Origin: Clitoria ternatea
Taxonomy: Eukaryota; Streptophyta; Magnoliopsida; Fabales; Fabaceae
DNA: 64,000 nt
NCBI GenBank assembly: GCA_037962975.1
Contig: CM075669.1
Coordinates: forward strand, 106,470,501-106,534,500
Reading direction: 5' to 3'
Shown here: one piece after another, positions 1 to 10,980 of the stretch
Layout of the letters: each line of letters starts with the position of its first letter
Position numbering within the stretch: the stretch's first letter is position 1
Program-made: the position numbers and the translations under genes
The notes under the pieces: generated by a model
The model's database searches: none
Told to the model about the DNA's origin: nothing
The model's input: only the letters and a program-made list of their open reading frames with translations

Positions 1-773
1 ATCAGTCTGAAACCTCCAGCGCCTTCCATCATTCTCAAACACTCCTCTAGGATTTCTATCTTTTCCTTTTGGGGAGCTGCAACCGTGCTATGACCGCTTA
101 CCGGGTTCATCATGCGGGTTGTATCTTGGAGATTGGTCATATAAGGAGTTGCGTATCCGTATGGATAGCCGAGTGGCTGGTTAAACGGAGGCAACACATG
201 GGACTGGTTCATTAGGCCTGTATTTGGTGAGGGACCTTGGGGTTGGGCCATAGTTTGTACAGCATAAGTTGGCTAGGTCATCTGGGCTCGTGTGTTTTGG
301 GCTTGTGTGTTGCAAGTTGGCTGGGCTATCGGGGCTTGTGTGTTTTGGGTTTAGTAAACTTATGGGCCATGGGCTTGCGTGTTTTGGGTTTCTTGTTGGT
401 TAGCGAGCGGGGGATAGTACCCCGGTGGTAGGCCATAAAGTGGAAAAGGTACTGGGTTGCCGTCAAGACCAACAAATGTATGTTGTTGAGCATAAGACTG
501 GCCGTAGGGTGGCTGGGTCTCAATGACAGGGTTAGGTCTTCCAACATGAATAGTGAGAGGGGGTGTCGTTGTGTTAGGTAGTTGGGTTCTTACTGGGTCA
601 GAACCAATGGGGGGTGGTACGGTGATAGGCTGCTGTTGGTTGTCCTCAACACCCGCAGAGGAGGCTTCTTCTGTGAGTTTCTTTTCTAAGAGTTTAGTTT
701 ACTCCGCCACTCACTCTTTCAGCTGATCGAACTTATTCCTAAAGTCTCCATCAATAGCTTCTGCCTCAGCCAT
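1..773 (-). pseudogene. Degenerate Ty3/gypsy (Tat/Ogre-like) gag, N-terminal part
   Basis: Reading leftward from an ATG at 773, the minus strand gives a gag-like protein: an acidic start (MAEAEAIDGDF, then NKFDQLKE), a Gln/Pro/Thr-rich linker (VPPPIGSDPVRTQLP), a Gly/Tyr/Pro-rich stretch (NQPLGYPYGYATPY), and near the window edge KIEILEECLRMIEGAGGF. That last piece resembles the EERLRAIEG motif that opens the conserved part of Tat/Ogre gag. Gag would package the element RNA. Stop codons soon after FDQLKE and again near 360 show it is not functional. It lies about 1.4 kb downstream of the Arg-type primer site in the right order and strand. The C-terminal part is beyond the window. Lineage is from remembered family features; the coding nature is visible directly. 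Confidence 0.65.
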
Positions 774-2168
774 GAGTTTCCTTTGAAGTCGGGTCTGGTA
801 AGGATGCCTACCCGTGAAGTCTGTGTTTTTGTGTCTTTGAAAGAAAAACAAGAAATGTCAGGTGGAAATAGAAAGAAGGAGAATGTCATGGGAAGCAATC
901 ACAGGCTTTGGCGAATATCCTTTGACCATTCCTTAGAACTTGTTGTTCAAAAGTACTAGGTATGGTAAACATGGAAATTAATACGGGATAGTTATGAAGA
1001 CAGAAAAATCCTTCATTCTGAAATGCAATAAGAGCCTCAAGTTTAGCTATTTCTAGCTCAGGGAGCCATGACCCTTCTCTTAAAGGTTTGATCCCATGTT
1101 AATTTCCATATCTTGCTCAAGGGTATTCGTTAAGCTCTGAATAGCTTCCGGTGAGAATAGAAAGAAATGAGAGAAAGAGACATCAGGAAATGACGTGTTA
1201 TGCAAATCGATACTCCCCTAGTAACTTTCTTGAAAACATTTTTGTATTTAGGGGGGTTACGATTTGACAAAACTTGTGTCAAGTCAAGGATCATATGAGC
1301 TATGGATTTTCTGATCATTGTTAAAATAAAAAAAGAATTGATTTTTTTTCATTTTTCTTTTTATATCCTTTTTCTGTTAAAATTTTTGGCTCTTTTTTTT
1401 TTTGATGATTTAGAAAATTCGTAACTCAAGATCCTAATACTTAAGCAAATATAAAAGGAAAGGACCACCTTCCCATTAAAGGATCACTAGTTAAAAGTAG
1501 GTCATTTTTTTGGAAAAAGTAATCCAATAAACGGGCAAGCGGTCCCTTAATTTTGGATCAGAAAAGAAAGTGAGAACGAGAAAAGGTAGAAGTAAAGTTT
1601 GCCCCTTTGTGCCTTAAGGTGGGTTTTTCTGAAGGTCTCCTAATGGTTCTAAGGTTTATCTATCAGTGATACCTTACATTAGGTGGCTTATTCTAAAATT
1701 TCTAAAGGTCACTAGAGCCAAGATCCTACTCATGATGTTGACCACAACAGTAGGAAGTCTACTAGGTGTGGGTACCATGAACAAGTTGAACTCTAGCTGA
1801 GATTCTCACGGTAACCAGACAGGAAGTACATCCCAAATGGCTCCGCTACCAACCTCCCCTAATCTTAAGTTTCATTTGGGCCCGGGTATAGGGTCCCACT
1901 CAAAAGTGTGTGCAAATTGTGAGTGTAGTGTGTGAAAGAGGCATCCAATACCTGTACCTTACTCATCCTGCACATAGAACAAACACAGAGCAACAAAATA
2001 GAGTCGTCTACCCTAGGGTTCAATGATCACACAGGTATTAACAAAACATAAATGATAGAATACAAATAAAATAGGAACCAAAGAAAAATAAAATAAAATA
2101 AAGAAGTCAAATAATTAATATGCTAATTAAAACATGCGCTATCAAATTGACTGGCTTGACTCTCTAAT
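774..2168 (-). mobile_element. Untranslated leader of the Tat/Ogre-like element
   Basis: Between the primer site and the gag start I see no coding sequence. The stretch is AT-rich with stops in all frames. Tat/Ogre elements usually have long leaders, and some carry an extra ORF before gag; no such ORF is recognisable here. Confidence 0.45.
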
Positions 2169-2186
2169 TCCCCAGTGGAGTCGCCA
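2169..2186 (-). other. Primer-binding site, Arg-type tRNA
   Basis: The minus strand reads TGGCGACTCCACTGGGGA, beginning with the TGG that pairs with tRNA 3'-CCA, two bases inside the LTR end. This is the primer site I associate with Tat/Ogre elements (tRNA-Arg). The tRNA identity is from memory; the position relative to the LTR end is seen directly. Confidence 0.75.
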
Positions 2187-2528
2187 TCTGTCGCGACCGG
2201 GATGGCGGCGGCACGGCCGACCCTCATAACGTTTTGAAAAGATAAAAAAACAGGGAGTCGCCACCAATATTTTTCAGGATAAAATACTAGAAAAACCTTG
2301 GTTAAAGCACTGGTTATAAAAAATGAAATTCCATGTTCGGGAGTCTAATTACAGGTGAGGAAGGTATTAGCACCTCACAACTATCCGTTATAAAAAACAG
2401 TTACCTCAATATGATAGCGCGCATTATAATTAGCCCAGTAATTATTTTAACTTCTTCATGAAAAGAAAATATACAAGATGACAAAATATACAAAAAAATA
2501 AACGAAAATAAACACAGAATATTTACAT

Positions 2529-2615
2529 GAGATTAACAGGACGTCTCGTCCAAGTTAATCTCGCTCCACCATTAAAAAAATGAAATTAACAGGACGTCTC
2601 GTCCAAATTAATCTC
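2529..2615. repeat. Two tandem hairpins in R/U5 of the Tat/Ogre-like LTR
   Basis: 2529-2562 folds as GAGATTAAC...GTTAATCTC with an inner GGACG...CGTCC stem and TCT loop. A second, slightly decayed copy (GAAATTAAC...TTAATCTC) occupies 2582-2615, 53 bp away. Both lie in the part of the LTR expected to be transcribed. Confidence 0.7.
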
Positions 2616-3369
2616 GTTCCTCCTTTTTTTTTTAAAAATAAAATATAATAAAAGTTACAATAATAATGATAATAATAATAAATGCATCTTCTATGCCAGT
2701 CCAAATAAAAGGTGTGAAACATTCACTTTTATTAATATTTGTCAATTAACAGAAATTAATCATTAATTGAAAAGGAAACAGATACATCAACCAGCAATTA
2801 ATTTAACAGAAAATAAAACAAATACAAGTATTAAAAAAATAAGGGGAAGAGTAGGACCGGTGTAATGTAGGAAGAGCTGGGAGATGTGACGAGGGAAAGA
2901 AAGAGAAAGAGAACTGGGTGGTGCTGTGGATTTAAGGAGGCTGGGCGGTGTAGTATGAAGGGAGGTCGATTGATGGTTTAAGAGAGGGACAGCGTTGGGT
3001 GATGAGTGAAGGAAGTGTTGGTGGGAATTCTGGGGGGTGTTGGACGGTATGGAGAGTGAGGGTTGTTGGTTTTTGGGTGAGGAGTTTGAGGGAGGCGAGA
3101 GAAAGATGGTTGTAGGTTGGACGGTGTGATGGTGGAAGAGGGACGTGAGGTGTGGTACGGTTTCTAGAGGGAAAGAGGAGAGGGAGAAAAGGGAATGGAC
3201 AGTAAGAGGGCTGTGAAGGAGAAGACCGTGAAGAGAGGAAGAGAAGGATGTTGGGTGATTGTATAGGAGGGGAAGGACGAGTGAGGGAGATGGTTGAAAG
3301 GTAGACGGTTAAGAGGTGGACGGTGTGGAGAAGGAGGATGGTTGGTGTTGGTGTGGGGAGCTGTGGTAA

Positions 3370-3528
3370 GGACGGTGTGAAGTGAGGAGTGAGGGGCTGT
3401 TGTGAGGACGGCGTGGTGTGGGTTCTGTGGTGTGGAGGTGAAGGACGGTGTGAAGTGAGGAGTGAGGGGCTGTTGTGAGGACGGCGTTGTGTGGGTTCTG
3501 TGGTGTGGAGGTGAAGGACGGTGTGAAG
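3370..3528. repeat. 73-bp tandem repeat, GGACGGTG-rich
   Basis: Copies start at 3370 and 3443 and a third, truncated one at 3516, each opening GGACGGTGTGAAG. The two full copies differ at one or a few bases. The GGACGGTG word recurs irregularly through 2850-3640 on a G-rich, C-poor strand. Confidence 0.8.
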
Positions 3529-3728
3529 GGACGGTGTAGAGATGAAGGGGCTGTATGGTGAGGACGGTGTGTGGGATTTAAGGGGGTGCTGGACAGTGTT
3601 TGATGGAAGGAGGGACGGTGAGGATGAGGAGAGGGACAGTGGAGTTTTTTTTTTAAAAGCTCTCTTTCTTCTCTAATACTTCCTCCTCCTTTTCTTCTTT
3701 TTCTTCTTTTGAAAGCTTCTGGATCCCT

Positions 3729-3738
3729 CTATTTATGG
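3729..3738 (-). promoter_or_regulatory. TATA-like box of the Tat/Ogre-like LTR
   Basis: The minus strand reads CCATAAATAG. It sits between the ACTCGG array (upstream in sense) and the T/C-rich and G-rich transcribed region, as expected for the U3/R border. This is inference from position and sequence. Confidence 0.35.
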
Positions 3739-4024
3739 AGGTCTTGAACGTCCTCCATCAGTGGCAAGTGGGGCCTCTCCTTTTGTCCTAAAGTCAGCCG
3801 CCCTACTTGATCAGCAAAGCCACTTGGATACAGCCTGGATCTTGACAATAATGAAGGCTGGTGGGAGTTTTTAATATTTTCCTCCTTCGTCTGGTAGTGA
3901 GCCGCCCCCCATAATTCAAGGATCCACTTGGATAGTGGAATCCAAGTCAGCATGGTGGAAATCCGAATGGAAAATGATGGAAATCTGAGAGCATGGTAGA
4001 ATTCCGAGTGAAAATGACTCGGAT

Positions 4025-6140
4025 TAGCCTCTCAGTCAGTATTCATCCATAATTGGAGTCAATTCCGAGTGGAATGAAGGTTTTCCAATAGAAAACCGAG
4101 TGAAAATAGTCCTTTCCGAGTGAGAATTCTTCTGGGAGGAGCTCTTCAATGGAAGGCCGGGTGGAAGTTTTGCTCGGTATTGGGTTGCTGCAAGGAGAAT
4201 CTGAGTGAAAAAGTGTGCAATTGGATCGAGGGGACAAACAAGGCAATTCTGATTGGAACAATCAATCAGACCGAGTGAAAATTGACTCAGAACCGATTGA
4301 AGAGGACTCGGTGCTGATTGAAAAGTGTCACTCGGAATTGGTGAAAAGTGTCTCAGAATTGGTGAAAATGGGGGCTCGGAATTGGTTTAAGGAGGGATGA
4401 CACGGAATTGGTTTGAAGAGGGCTTACTGACTGAAGTGTCACTCGGTTCTGACTGAAAATTGGCTCGGGAATGGGTGAAAGAATAGCTCAGATTTGAGTG
4501 AGAGTACTCACTCGGGAGTCGATGAGAAAGGAATGACTCGAAAGGGTTTAAGTATAGCTCGGAAATTGGTGGAAATGGGCTCTGTGATGATTGGCCAAAA
4601 AGGGCTCGGGAATGGGTGAAAAGGTGACTCGGAAAGTGAGTGGAAAGGGTCTCGGAAATGGGTGACAGGTATGACTCGAAATTGCTGAAAATGAAACAGG
4701 TGAAATAATGGCTCGGAAATTGAGTGGAAGGGGGCTCGGAAATGGGTGAAATATGACCCGGATATGGGTAAAAGAAATGCTCGGAAGTGGTACAAAGATG
4801 ACTCGGAATTGGTACAAATGGGCTCGGTGATGGTTGGCTAAAAGGGGTCGGGAATGGATGAGAAGGATGGCTCGGAAGTGATTTAAGAATGGCTCGGTAC
4901 TGACTGAAAAGGCTGCACTCGGTGCTGACTGAAGAGAGAGTGACTCGGGTTTGTTTCAATCGGAAGTCTTTGGCCCAAATCTTGAAGCATTCACTCTGCC
5001 CTTTTGCTTGATTCACTCGGCATCTCAGAATATTCTACTCGGCAACTCAGCCCTATTCTTTCACTCGGAAATACATCACTTGCATTGAATCACTCGGAGA
5101 AATTTTTGTTCAGACACATGGGTCGGGAGTAATTTAATCACTTTCATTCATCAAGCTTGTGCATCAATCCACTCGGATGCATTTGCTCAGGAGTCTCCAA
5201 TCAGATGTGCTTACTCGGGATTCAACCTATTCACTTCAATCAGAAAAGCTCCATTCAATAGCCTGTCCACTTCACTCGGATACCCGACTGGCTTCTCACT
5301 CGGCATTTCCTTCAGTCGTCAATCACTCACTCGGATATACCTTTCACTCAGAAATTTGGACTTGAACGACTCTGGAATCTGGCTGATAGAAGTTCTTTCA
5401 TGGCCAAGCCTTGCTTTGCTCGGAAAAACAATTTTCTGCCCCTAACTCACTCGGATGTCTTCCTTGGGGACATCACACTCGGGCTCAGTGTGAAACTGTG
5501 AGTCTGTCTGAGTGTGGTTCATTTAGTGGCTTCTTCTGCTTGGAATCCATTCACTCAAAATAGCTTTTTGCCCAGAAAAGCACTTGTTCCCTGGTCAGAC
5601 CTGTTTCAGTCAGCATCCTTTCACTCGGAATTAGCTTTGGGTAGTTTTATTGGTCAAGTCCTTTTTATCACTCGGAATGGTTGCATTCGGACAGCTTCCA
5701 CTCGGATTCACCTCTAACAGGGACATATTTCTTTTCAGCGTTGAACTTCCAATAGGGTCAGCCATTTACCACTCGGATTGTCTAAGACAAGGAACTTTCC
5801 ACTCGGATTCTCCTCTAACAGTGAAGTATTCCACTCGGATTTGCTCCATCATGAGTAATTCCACTTGGTTTTGATCATTTCTGAGTTATTTCACTCGGAT
5901 TTACTCCAATAGGAGCATATTCCACTCGGATTTGATCCATTCTGAGTCATTTCACTCGGATTTGATCATTCCTTAAGTCATTTCACTCGGATTTATCCCA
6001 AAAGGGCAATATTTCACTCGGAAATGCTTCAATCTGAGTCCTCCTATTCGGATCTGATTATTTTTGAACCATTCTTCTCGGATTCATCTCCAACAGGGCT
6101 ATATTTTACTCGAAAATGCTTCAATCCAAGTCATTCTTCT
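4025..6140. repeat. ACTCGG box array with about 23-bp spacing
   Basis: CTCGG or one-base variants recur for about 2 kb. Between 4331 and 4823 most consecutive spacings I counted are 21-25 bp (for example 4605, 4628, 4651, 4674, then 4712, 4735, 4757, 4780, 4802, 4823). Spacers in the left half are A/G-rich (TGGGTGAAA-like); in the right half they are more T/C-rich (CACTCGGATTTG-like). The orientation of the word does not change. The array occupies the putative U3. Confidence 0.8.
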
Positions 6141-6217
6141 CAGCAGATCATTCAGAAATGAAGTCCAGTCCTTTCAGAATTCTTTCCATTTGGGTCGGAC
6201 CGAAAGAGGTGTTCACA

Positions 6218-6434
6218 GTAAATATACACTCAACTTCAATGATAGATGTAGTGATGTCTTACCAATAAATATTAACAATGAAACATGGAGTTGTCGCTAC
6301 CCTACGTCACGAATCTCAACCAGAGGTGGTTCTTTGTCGCTATTCTTTATTCACCTCTAAAGGGGTCGTTATTAGTGACGAAACTTGTTTGGTGGCTAAA
6401 CTCCTGTAGTTAAAACAATATTTTTTTAGTAGTG
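6218..6434. mobile_element. Right end of a CACTA-type DNA transposon
   Basis: The block ends TTTTTTTAGTAGTG at 6434, whose reverse complement CACTACTAAAAAAA is the classic plant CACTA terminus. Subterminal words such as GTCGCTA and GTGACGAAA precede it, as in CACTA ends. The partner end is not in the window, perhaps because the retrotransposon to the left was inserted into this element. No target duplication can be tested. Confidence 0.4.
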
Positions 6435-6524
6435 GTTATCGTGTTAGGTTAATTCGTTTTGTTTATATTACAAAGGGGACTTTCTCCAATTATTTTCAGG
6501 ATTTGTATAAAATTAGTTTAGTCA

Positions 6525-6785
6525 TTTAAAATTTAGTAATAAGAAACCGATTTAGTCATTAAAAATTGAGAAATTTAAAATTTAGTGGTTTAAAACTTAG
6601 AAATGAAAATTTCGTAATTAAAAATTTAGTCAATAAAATTCAAAAACTTTAAATTTAATTAGTTAATATTTAGTCTTTTACAATTTAGAAACTAAAAAAT
6701 AAAAAATAAAAATTTAGTTATCAAAAATTTAGAAATTGAAAGTTTAGTAATTTAAAATTTATATACTAATTAAAAGTTTGGGAAT
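6525..6785. repeat. AT-rich AAATTTAGT degenerate repeats
   Basis: The word AAAATTTAGT or AAAATTTAGAAA recurs roughly every 12-30 bp. It may be transposon subterminal sequence; no element boundary is visible. Confidence 0.4.
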
Positions 6786-6831
6786 TTCACACTATAAGGT
6801 GTTATTCCCTCCCGTTTTCCATGGTTATGGC

Positions 6832-7220
6832 TAGGGATGGCAAAACAGGTCAGGCCCGGCGGACTGGCCCATCAAGCCCATGAAAATTGGCGGGCTAAAA
6901 CCTTGGCTCGATGGGCCCTGTGAAAAGAAAAAAATTATAAATATTACTAATTAAATAATTTATATATTATTTTACAAAATATATATTTTCTACAATTAAA
7001 AAAATGACATATCTTACTACTTGTATATTTTTTTAATAATATCTTCTTTAATTTTTTTAATTTTTATCTTAATTTGACACATTTTTTTAAAAAATTATAA
7101 TTTTAACTTTGGCAGACCCTAACTTTTGGCCTGTTTATTTTAACGGGGCGGGTCAGCCAAACCCGCTTTTTGGCGAGGTGGGCCGAAGGCCTGGTGGGCC
7201 AGCCCGTTTTGCCATCTCTA
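6832..7220. mobile_element. hAT-type miniature inverted-repeat element (389 bp)
   Basis: The ends are TAGGGATGGCAAAAC and its near-perfect inverse GTTTTGCCATCTCTA, about 17-bp terminal inverted repeats. It is flanked by 8-bp direct repeats, GTTATGGC (6824-6831) and GTTGTGGC (7221-7228), with one mismatch. The length and 8-bp duplication fit hAT. Ends are rich in GGCCC/GGGCC words and the middle is AT-rich with no ORF, so it is non-autonomous and would need a transposase from elsewhere. Confidence 0.85.
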
Positions 7221-7228
7221 GTTGTGGC

Positions 7229-9549
7229 ATAGGTGACATAATGTCCTTGGAGACATTTAAGGACCTATGGTGGTAAAAATAGCTAGCTAGTATGTTATTT
7301 AGAAATTGTTAAAAGTTAAATTACCAATATTTAAGTTTTGTTTGCAAGGGTTTGTTACTTTATGTTTGCTAGCAAGACAAAGTGAAGAAAGTACTAAACA
7401 ACTTTGTAACTAGAAAAGGAAAGGAAGGCAAGCTATGCTTGGGAAGGAAAGAAAAGGTGGTGAGGATCGTCCACCCCTTATTTGTCATTGACTAGATAAC
7501 GAAGGACACCTAGCGTGGCCTAGATGGCCTAACCCTGAGATTTTGGCCACTTTGCATGAAAGCAATATAAATAGGAGATGTGCTAGAGGTGACGCTATTC
7601 ATAACTAAGCATAAGAGCACATCACATTAGGGGTGGTAAGTATTTTATTATGATCTTGTAGTTATCATAGTTATTTAGATTAGTTTAGATTTTAATCAAG
7701 TTCTTTGTTTCTTTCTTTGTAGTCACACCAAGCTGGTAGAGAGATTGGCCCCAAGGAGTTATCTTTGTTGTCCTAATAGCGATTGATAGGTGCGTGGATA
7801 GATAGTCATAACGTGAGACACATGTAATTATATTATTATAACTTCCTTTTTATTTTAGTAATAACTTTCATAATATTCATTGTTAAAACTTCTAAAACCT
7901 TTCAATATAGGACAAGATGCTTTCCAACCGTAATTAGAAAAGACTGGTGGGCTTGATGATGTGGATTAGGCCACCAAGATTACCATATGGGTTAAGGTGG
8001 TTGGTATTAGGTCTCGATGAGTTTAGGGCATTGATGATATGGCCGCAAGCATTCTCATAAGCTCTATATCTCTCAATCAGAATTTTAGGGCATTTGGCCA
8101 CTCTCCTAGGGTTCATGCTTCTAGAATTACCAAGTTTTAGAAGCTCCAGTTGTGATCAAGGCAGCACAACATAGAGTTGAGGGACTATTAAACCAACTAC
8201 GTATCGAAGTAGATTGAGATTCAACACCTACATCAAGGTGGTTTATCATCATGATGGTGTTAAGCTGGATAACCAATTTGTCTCTAATCATGAGCTTGGT
8301 GTCCAACAACAAGAGCAAATGTTGCCATCAAAAGGGTTATCAATACCATGACTGTGCATGTCATCAATTATAAGTTGTTTATGATACTATTTAGCTATTA
8401 TTATATTATTATTATACATTGGGTTAATAGTTACTTTAGTTTTATTATCTTTTGTTTGATATTCTTTTAGTTATATTATTATATTTTATTTTCAATTTCA
8501 AGTTCAACAAACATTTATTACTACTTCTATTACTAATAACAACAACAACAACAACAACAACAACAATAAGAAGAAGAAGAAGAATCTTAACCAACACTAT
8601 CTAACATCAATCGTTGTAGAAGTCCTTGTGTGGCGTCGACAAAAAAGGTGCTATGTCAAGAATGACTTACCATTTTCCTTGAAGCATTATTAGTAAAACT
8701 TAATCGAACCTGTCAATCTAGTCGGTTGTGACTACTCTAGGTTAATTCTTTACTATTATTGATTCAACCATAATTCAATCCCCAATTTTATCACAATTCA
8801 CTTAAAATGTTACCTTCACCGATTCAACAATAGATCTGATTTCAAAAGCATTACCTTGAAACTGACGCTATAACTCTAGTTAAGGGTAGTTATTTGCCTC
8901 TATTGTTTGCCCTTGACCAACTTTAAAACAATATTTTGTTGTAGTGAAAATTCTAACAAGGTTAAGATCCACACTATCAATATAAATATAATAGTACGTA
9001 CAAAATACTCAATCAATTAATTTATCCTTGGCTTGATTTATAAGATATCAATAATTCTCTCCATGAAAAGGATTTGGCTTATCAATTTGTAATCAATGAT
9101 AGCATGTGGCTTCTAAAGACAGCAATTCAGCACTCATATAGTGGTGCCGAGTGCAAGTGGTGGGAATCAATAATAATAGTGTTTGGCTCACAAAAAAGAG
9201 TACATATATTTTGATTTTTAGCTATAACAATAGCAGCCACTCTTGCTATATTTTAAGAATCCTCTTTTGTTTCCCCTAATCTTTCAGTATGCGGACCCAG
9301 TTAAGTTATATATACCTCAAAAAAATTTTGTGTAGGCATTGTTAAGTGGTCCAATGCCACGCCTTTGGTGTTGCATATTATCCAAAACCCATTTTTGAGA
9401 ATCATTCAAATGCACTAAATAATACATAATTGTACCATATATATAAGATAAATTCAAGTTCTCTTTTGATATAGAGATTTTCTACTGTGTAATATGGAGA
9501 AGGGAGAAATATATAATGGCGGGTACGAAGGTTTTTCAATTAAGGCATG
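7229..9549. other. Unassigned intergenic sequence
   Basis: No recognisable gene. 7566-7573 is TATAAATA on the plus strand, followed by a GGTAAGT donor-like site (GT at 7636) and a TTTCTTTGTAG acceptor-like site (7712-7722), so this may be the leader of a lost gene or element. 7930-8340 has short open stretches without family resemblance. A simple repeat lies at 8534-8584. The remainder, 8590-9549, is AT-rich with nothing recognised. Confidence 0.4.
8534..8584. repeat. (AAC)n(AAG)n microsatellite
   Basis: About ten AAC units are followed directly by about five AAG units. No coding context. Confidence 0.95.
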
Positions 9550-9579
9550 TCACACTAGTGCAAAAAATGGATACAACCA

Positions 9580-9845
9580 CGGGGTATAATCACGGATTAA
9601 TGTGGATCCGTGATTAAAAATGACACGGTGGCATTTTTGAAATTCTTGGGAAAACTTTTAATCACGATTGTTAGGCAACCGTGATTAAAAGTCTCTATAA
9701 TCACGGTTGTTTGACAACCGTGGTTATATGTCAAAACGAGATGGCATTTTTGAAATTTTTGGGAAAACTTTTAATCACGGTTGTTAGGCAACCGTGATTA
9801 AAAGTGTCTATAACCACGGTTGTTTGACAACCGTGGTTATATGTC
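9580..9845. repeat. Left subterminal hairpin cluster of the CACTA element
   Basis: Units of ACGGTTGT(TAGG or TTGA)CAACCGT are near-perfect palindromes. A block of about 100 bp containing two such units occurs twice in tandem (around 9640-9745 and 9746-9850). Such repeats are where CACTA transposases are known to bind in other plants. Confidence 0.75.
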
Positions 9846-10356
9846 AAAACGAGATAGCATTTTTGAAATTTTTGGGAATTTTGATCTGATTTTGAAATTC
9901 ATATATTATTCATATATTATTCACCTTATTTTTAGAAAAATCCAAAAAAATAGAAAAACATGGAATTTTGATCTGATTTTTTGCGTCATGACTTCTTTTG
10001 GTACTTATTAGCTATTCGAGTTGGAATTTTTGAAAAATCAATTTTTGAGTGAGAGATACAAAAATTTTGCGATGACAAAAATCGGCAAACTTCAAACGAG
10101 CATAACTTGAGCTAGAAAACTCAGAATCCTTATTGCTGCATATGATTTTGGGGTAGAAAAAAATCCGCATTCATTCCAACTGGCTACGGATTGCTCAGAT
10201 TTTCAAAAAACCCTTGTTTTCTCAAAATTTTTTATTTTTTGTGATTTATTTGCTTATTTTTTGGATTTTTAGGCTTCTACTTTACCTACCAAATAAATTC
10301 TAAAAATTCTAAAAATTTTTATGGTGTTTTCTAATGCCAAAATAAGATTTTCACAT

Positions 10357-10518
10357 ATAACCACGGGTCCCTTGTTCAACCGTGGTTATATGTCATATAT
10401 ATAACCACGGGTCCTGGAGTAATCGTGGTTATAGGTCATACATATAACCACGGGTACTAGCATAACCGTGGTTATAGGTCATACATATAACCACGGGTCC
10501 TTGTGTAACCGTGATTAT
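10357..10518. repeat. Four 43-bp hairpin repeats inside the CACTA element
   Basis: Copies start at 10357, 10401, 10444 and 10487 (spacing 44, 43, 43). Each opens ATAACCACGGGT and closes with (T)AACCGTGGTTATA or a close variant, so each folds into its own stem-loop. Confidence 0.85.
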
Positions 10519-10539
10519 ATCTTCCTTTTCGTTTTAAAT

Positions 10540-10980
10540 TTCGTAATTTCACGAGCGCGCCTTAGTCTAACTCTCTTTTCTCTCCTTCTTCTCTGTAAGG
10601 TTTCTCTTCTCTGTTTTCATGTTGCCATTTACATTTCATTATTTACGTTCTAGATTTGTTTATTATGTAAGTTCTCACTATTTTTCTGTTGCCATTTACA
10701 GGTTTCCCATCGTACGCCATTGATTATTTACAGGTTTACGTTTTAGATTTATACTTGTGTTCTTCGTTTTGCTATGTGTTCTTCGTTTTACTGTGTTCTT
10801 CTCGTTCCTTTGTTGTAGTTCTTCTCGTTCCTTTGTTGTAGTAGCATTCTTGTTTCTTGTTTCTTGTGGTTGTTCTGATTTTCATTCATTTACTTTTCTT
10901 CTGTTTTTGTTTCTTGCGTTCTTGCTGCGTTCTTATTTCTGGTGTTGGTGTTCATTGTATTCTTGCTGTTTCTGAATGGT
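10540..10980 (+). other. Possible captured gene leader inside the CACTA element
   Basis: A T/C-rich leader-like stretch is followed by TCTCTGTAAGG (donor-like, about 10595) and two ATTTACAGGTTT acceptor-like sites near 10700 and 10735. The composition differs from the rest of the element. No conserved protein is readable, so this is only suggestive of captured host sequence. Confidence 0.25.

Larger units (their letters stand above)
2189..6217 (-). mobile_element. 5' LTR of Tat/Ogre-like gypsy element
   Basis: On the plus strand the LTR begins TGTCGCGACC next to the primer site and is taken to end at TGTTCACA at 6217, giving TG...CA ends and about 4.03 kb. The left end is firm. The right end is a best guess because the partner LTR is outside the window. 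Reading on the minus strand: an upstream region of repeated ACTCGG words (about 4025-6140), a CCATAAATAG TATA-like box near 3730, a G-rich repeat region (about 2850-3640), then AT-rich R/U5 containing two hairpins. The stretch 2300-2420 (GAGTCGCCACCAAT, GAGGAAGGTATTAGCACCTC on the plus strand) is a sequence type I recall from legume Ogre-like LTRs. The ORFs seen here are translations of repeats. Confidence 0.6.

Noticed and set aside
4387..5016. 209-residue minus-strand ORF (Phe/Ser/Pro-rich)
   Set aside because: It is a translation of the ACTCGG box array; overlapping frames give equally repetitive ORFs of similar size.
10757..10975. 72-residue Phe/Ser/Cys-rich ORF in the CACTA element
   Set aside because: Low-complexity translation of T-rich sequence; no domain.
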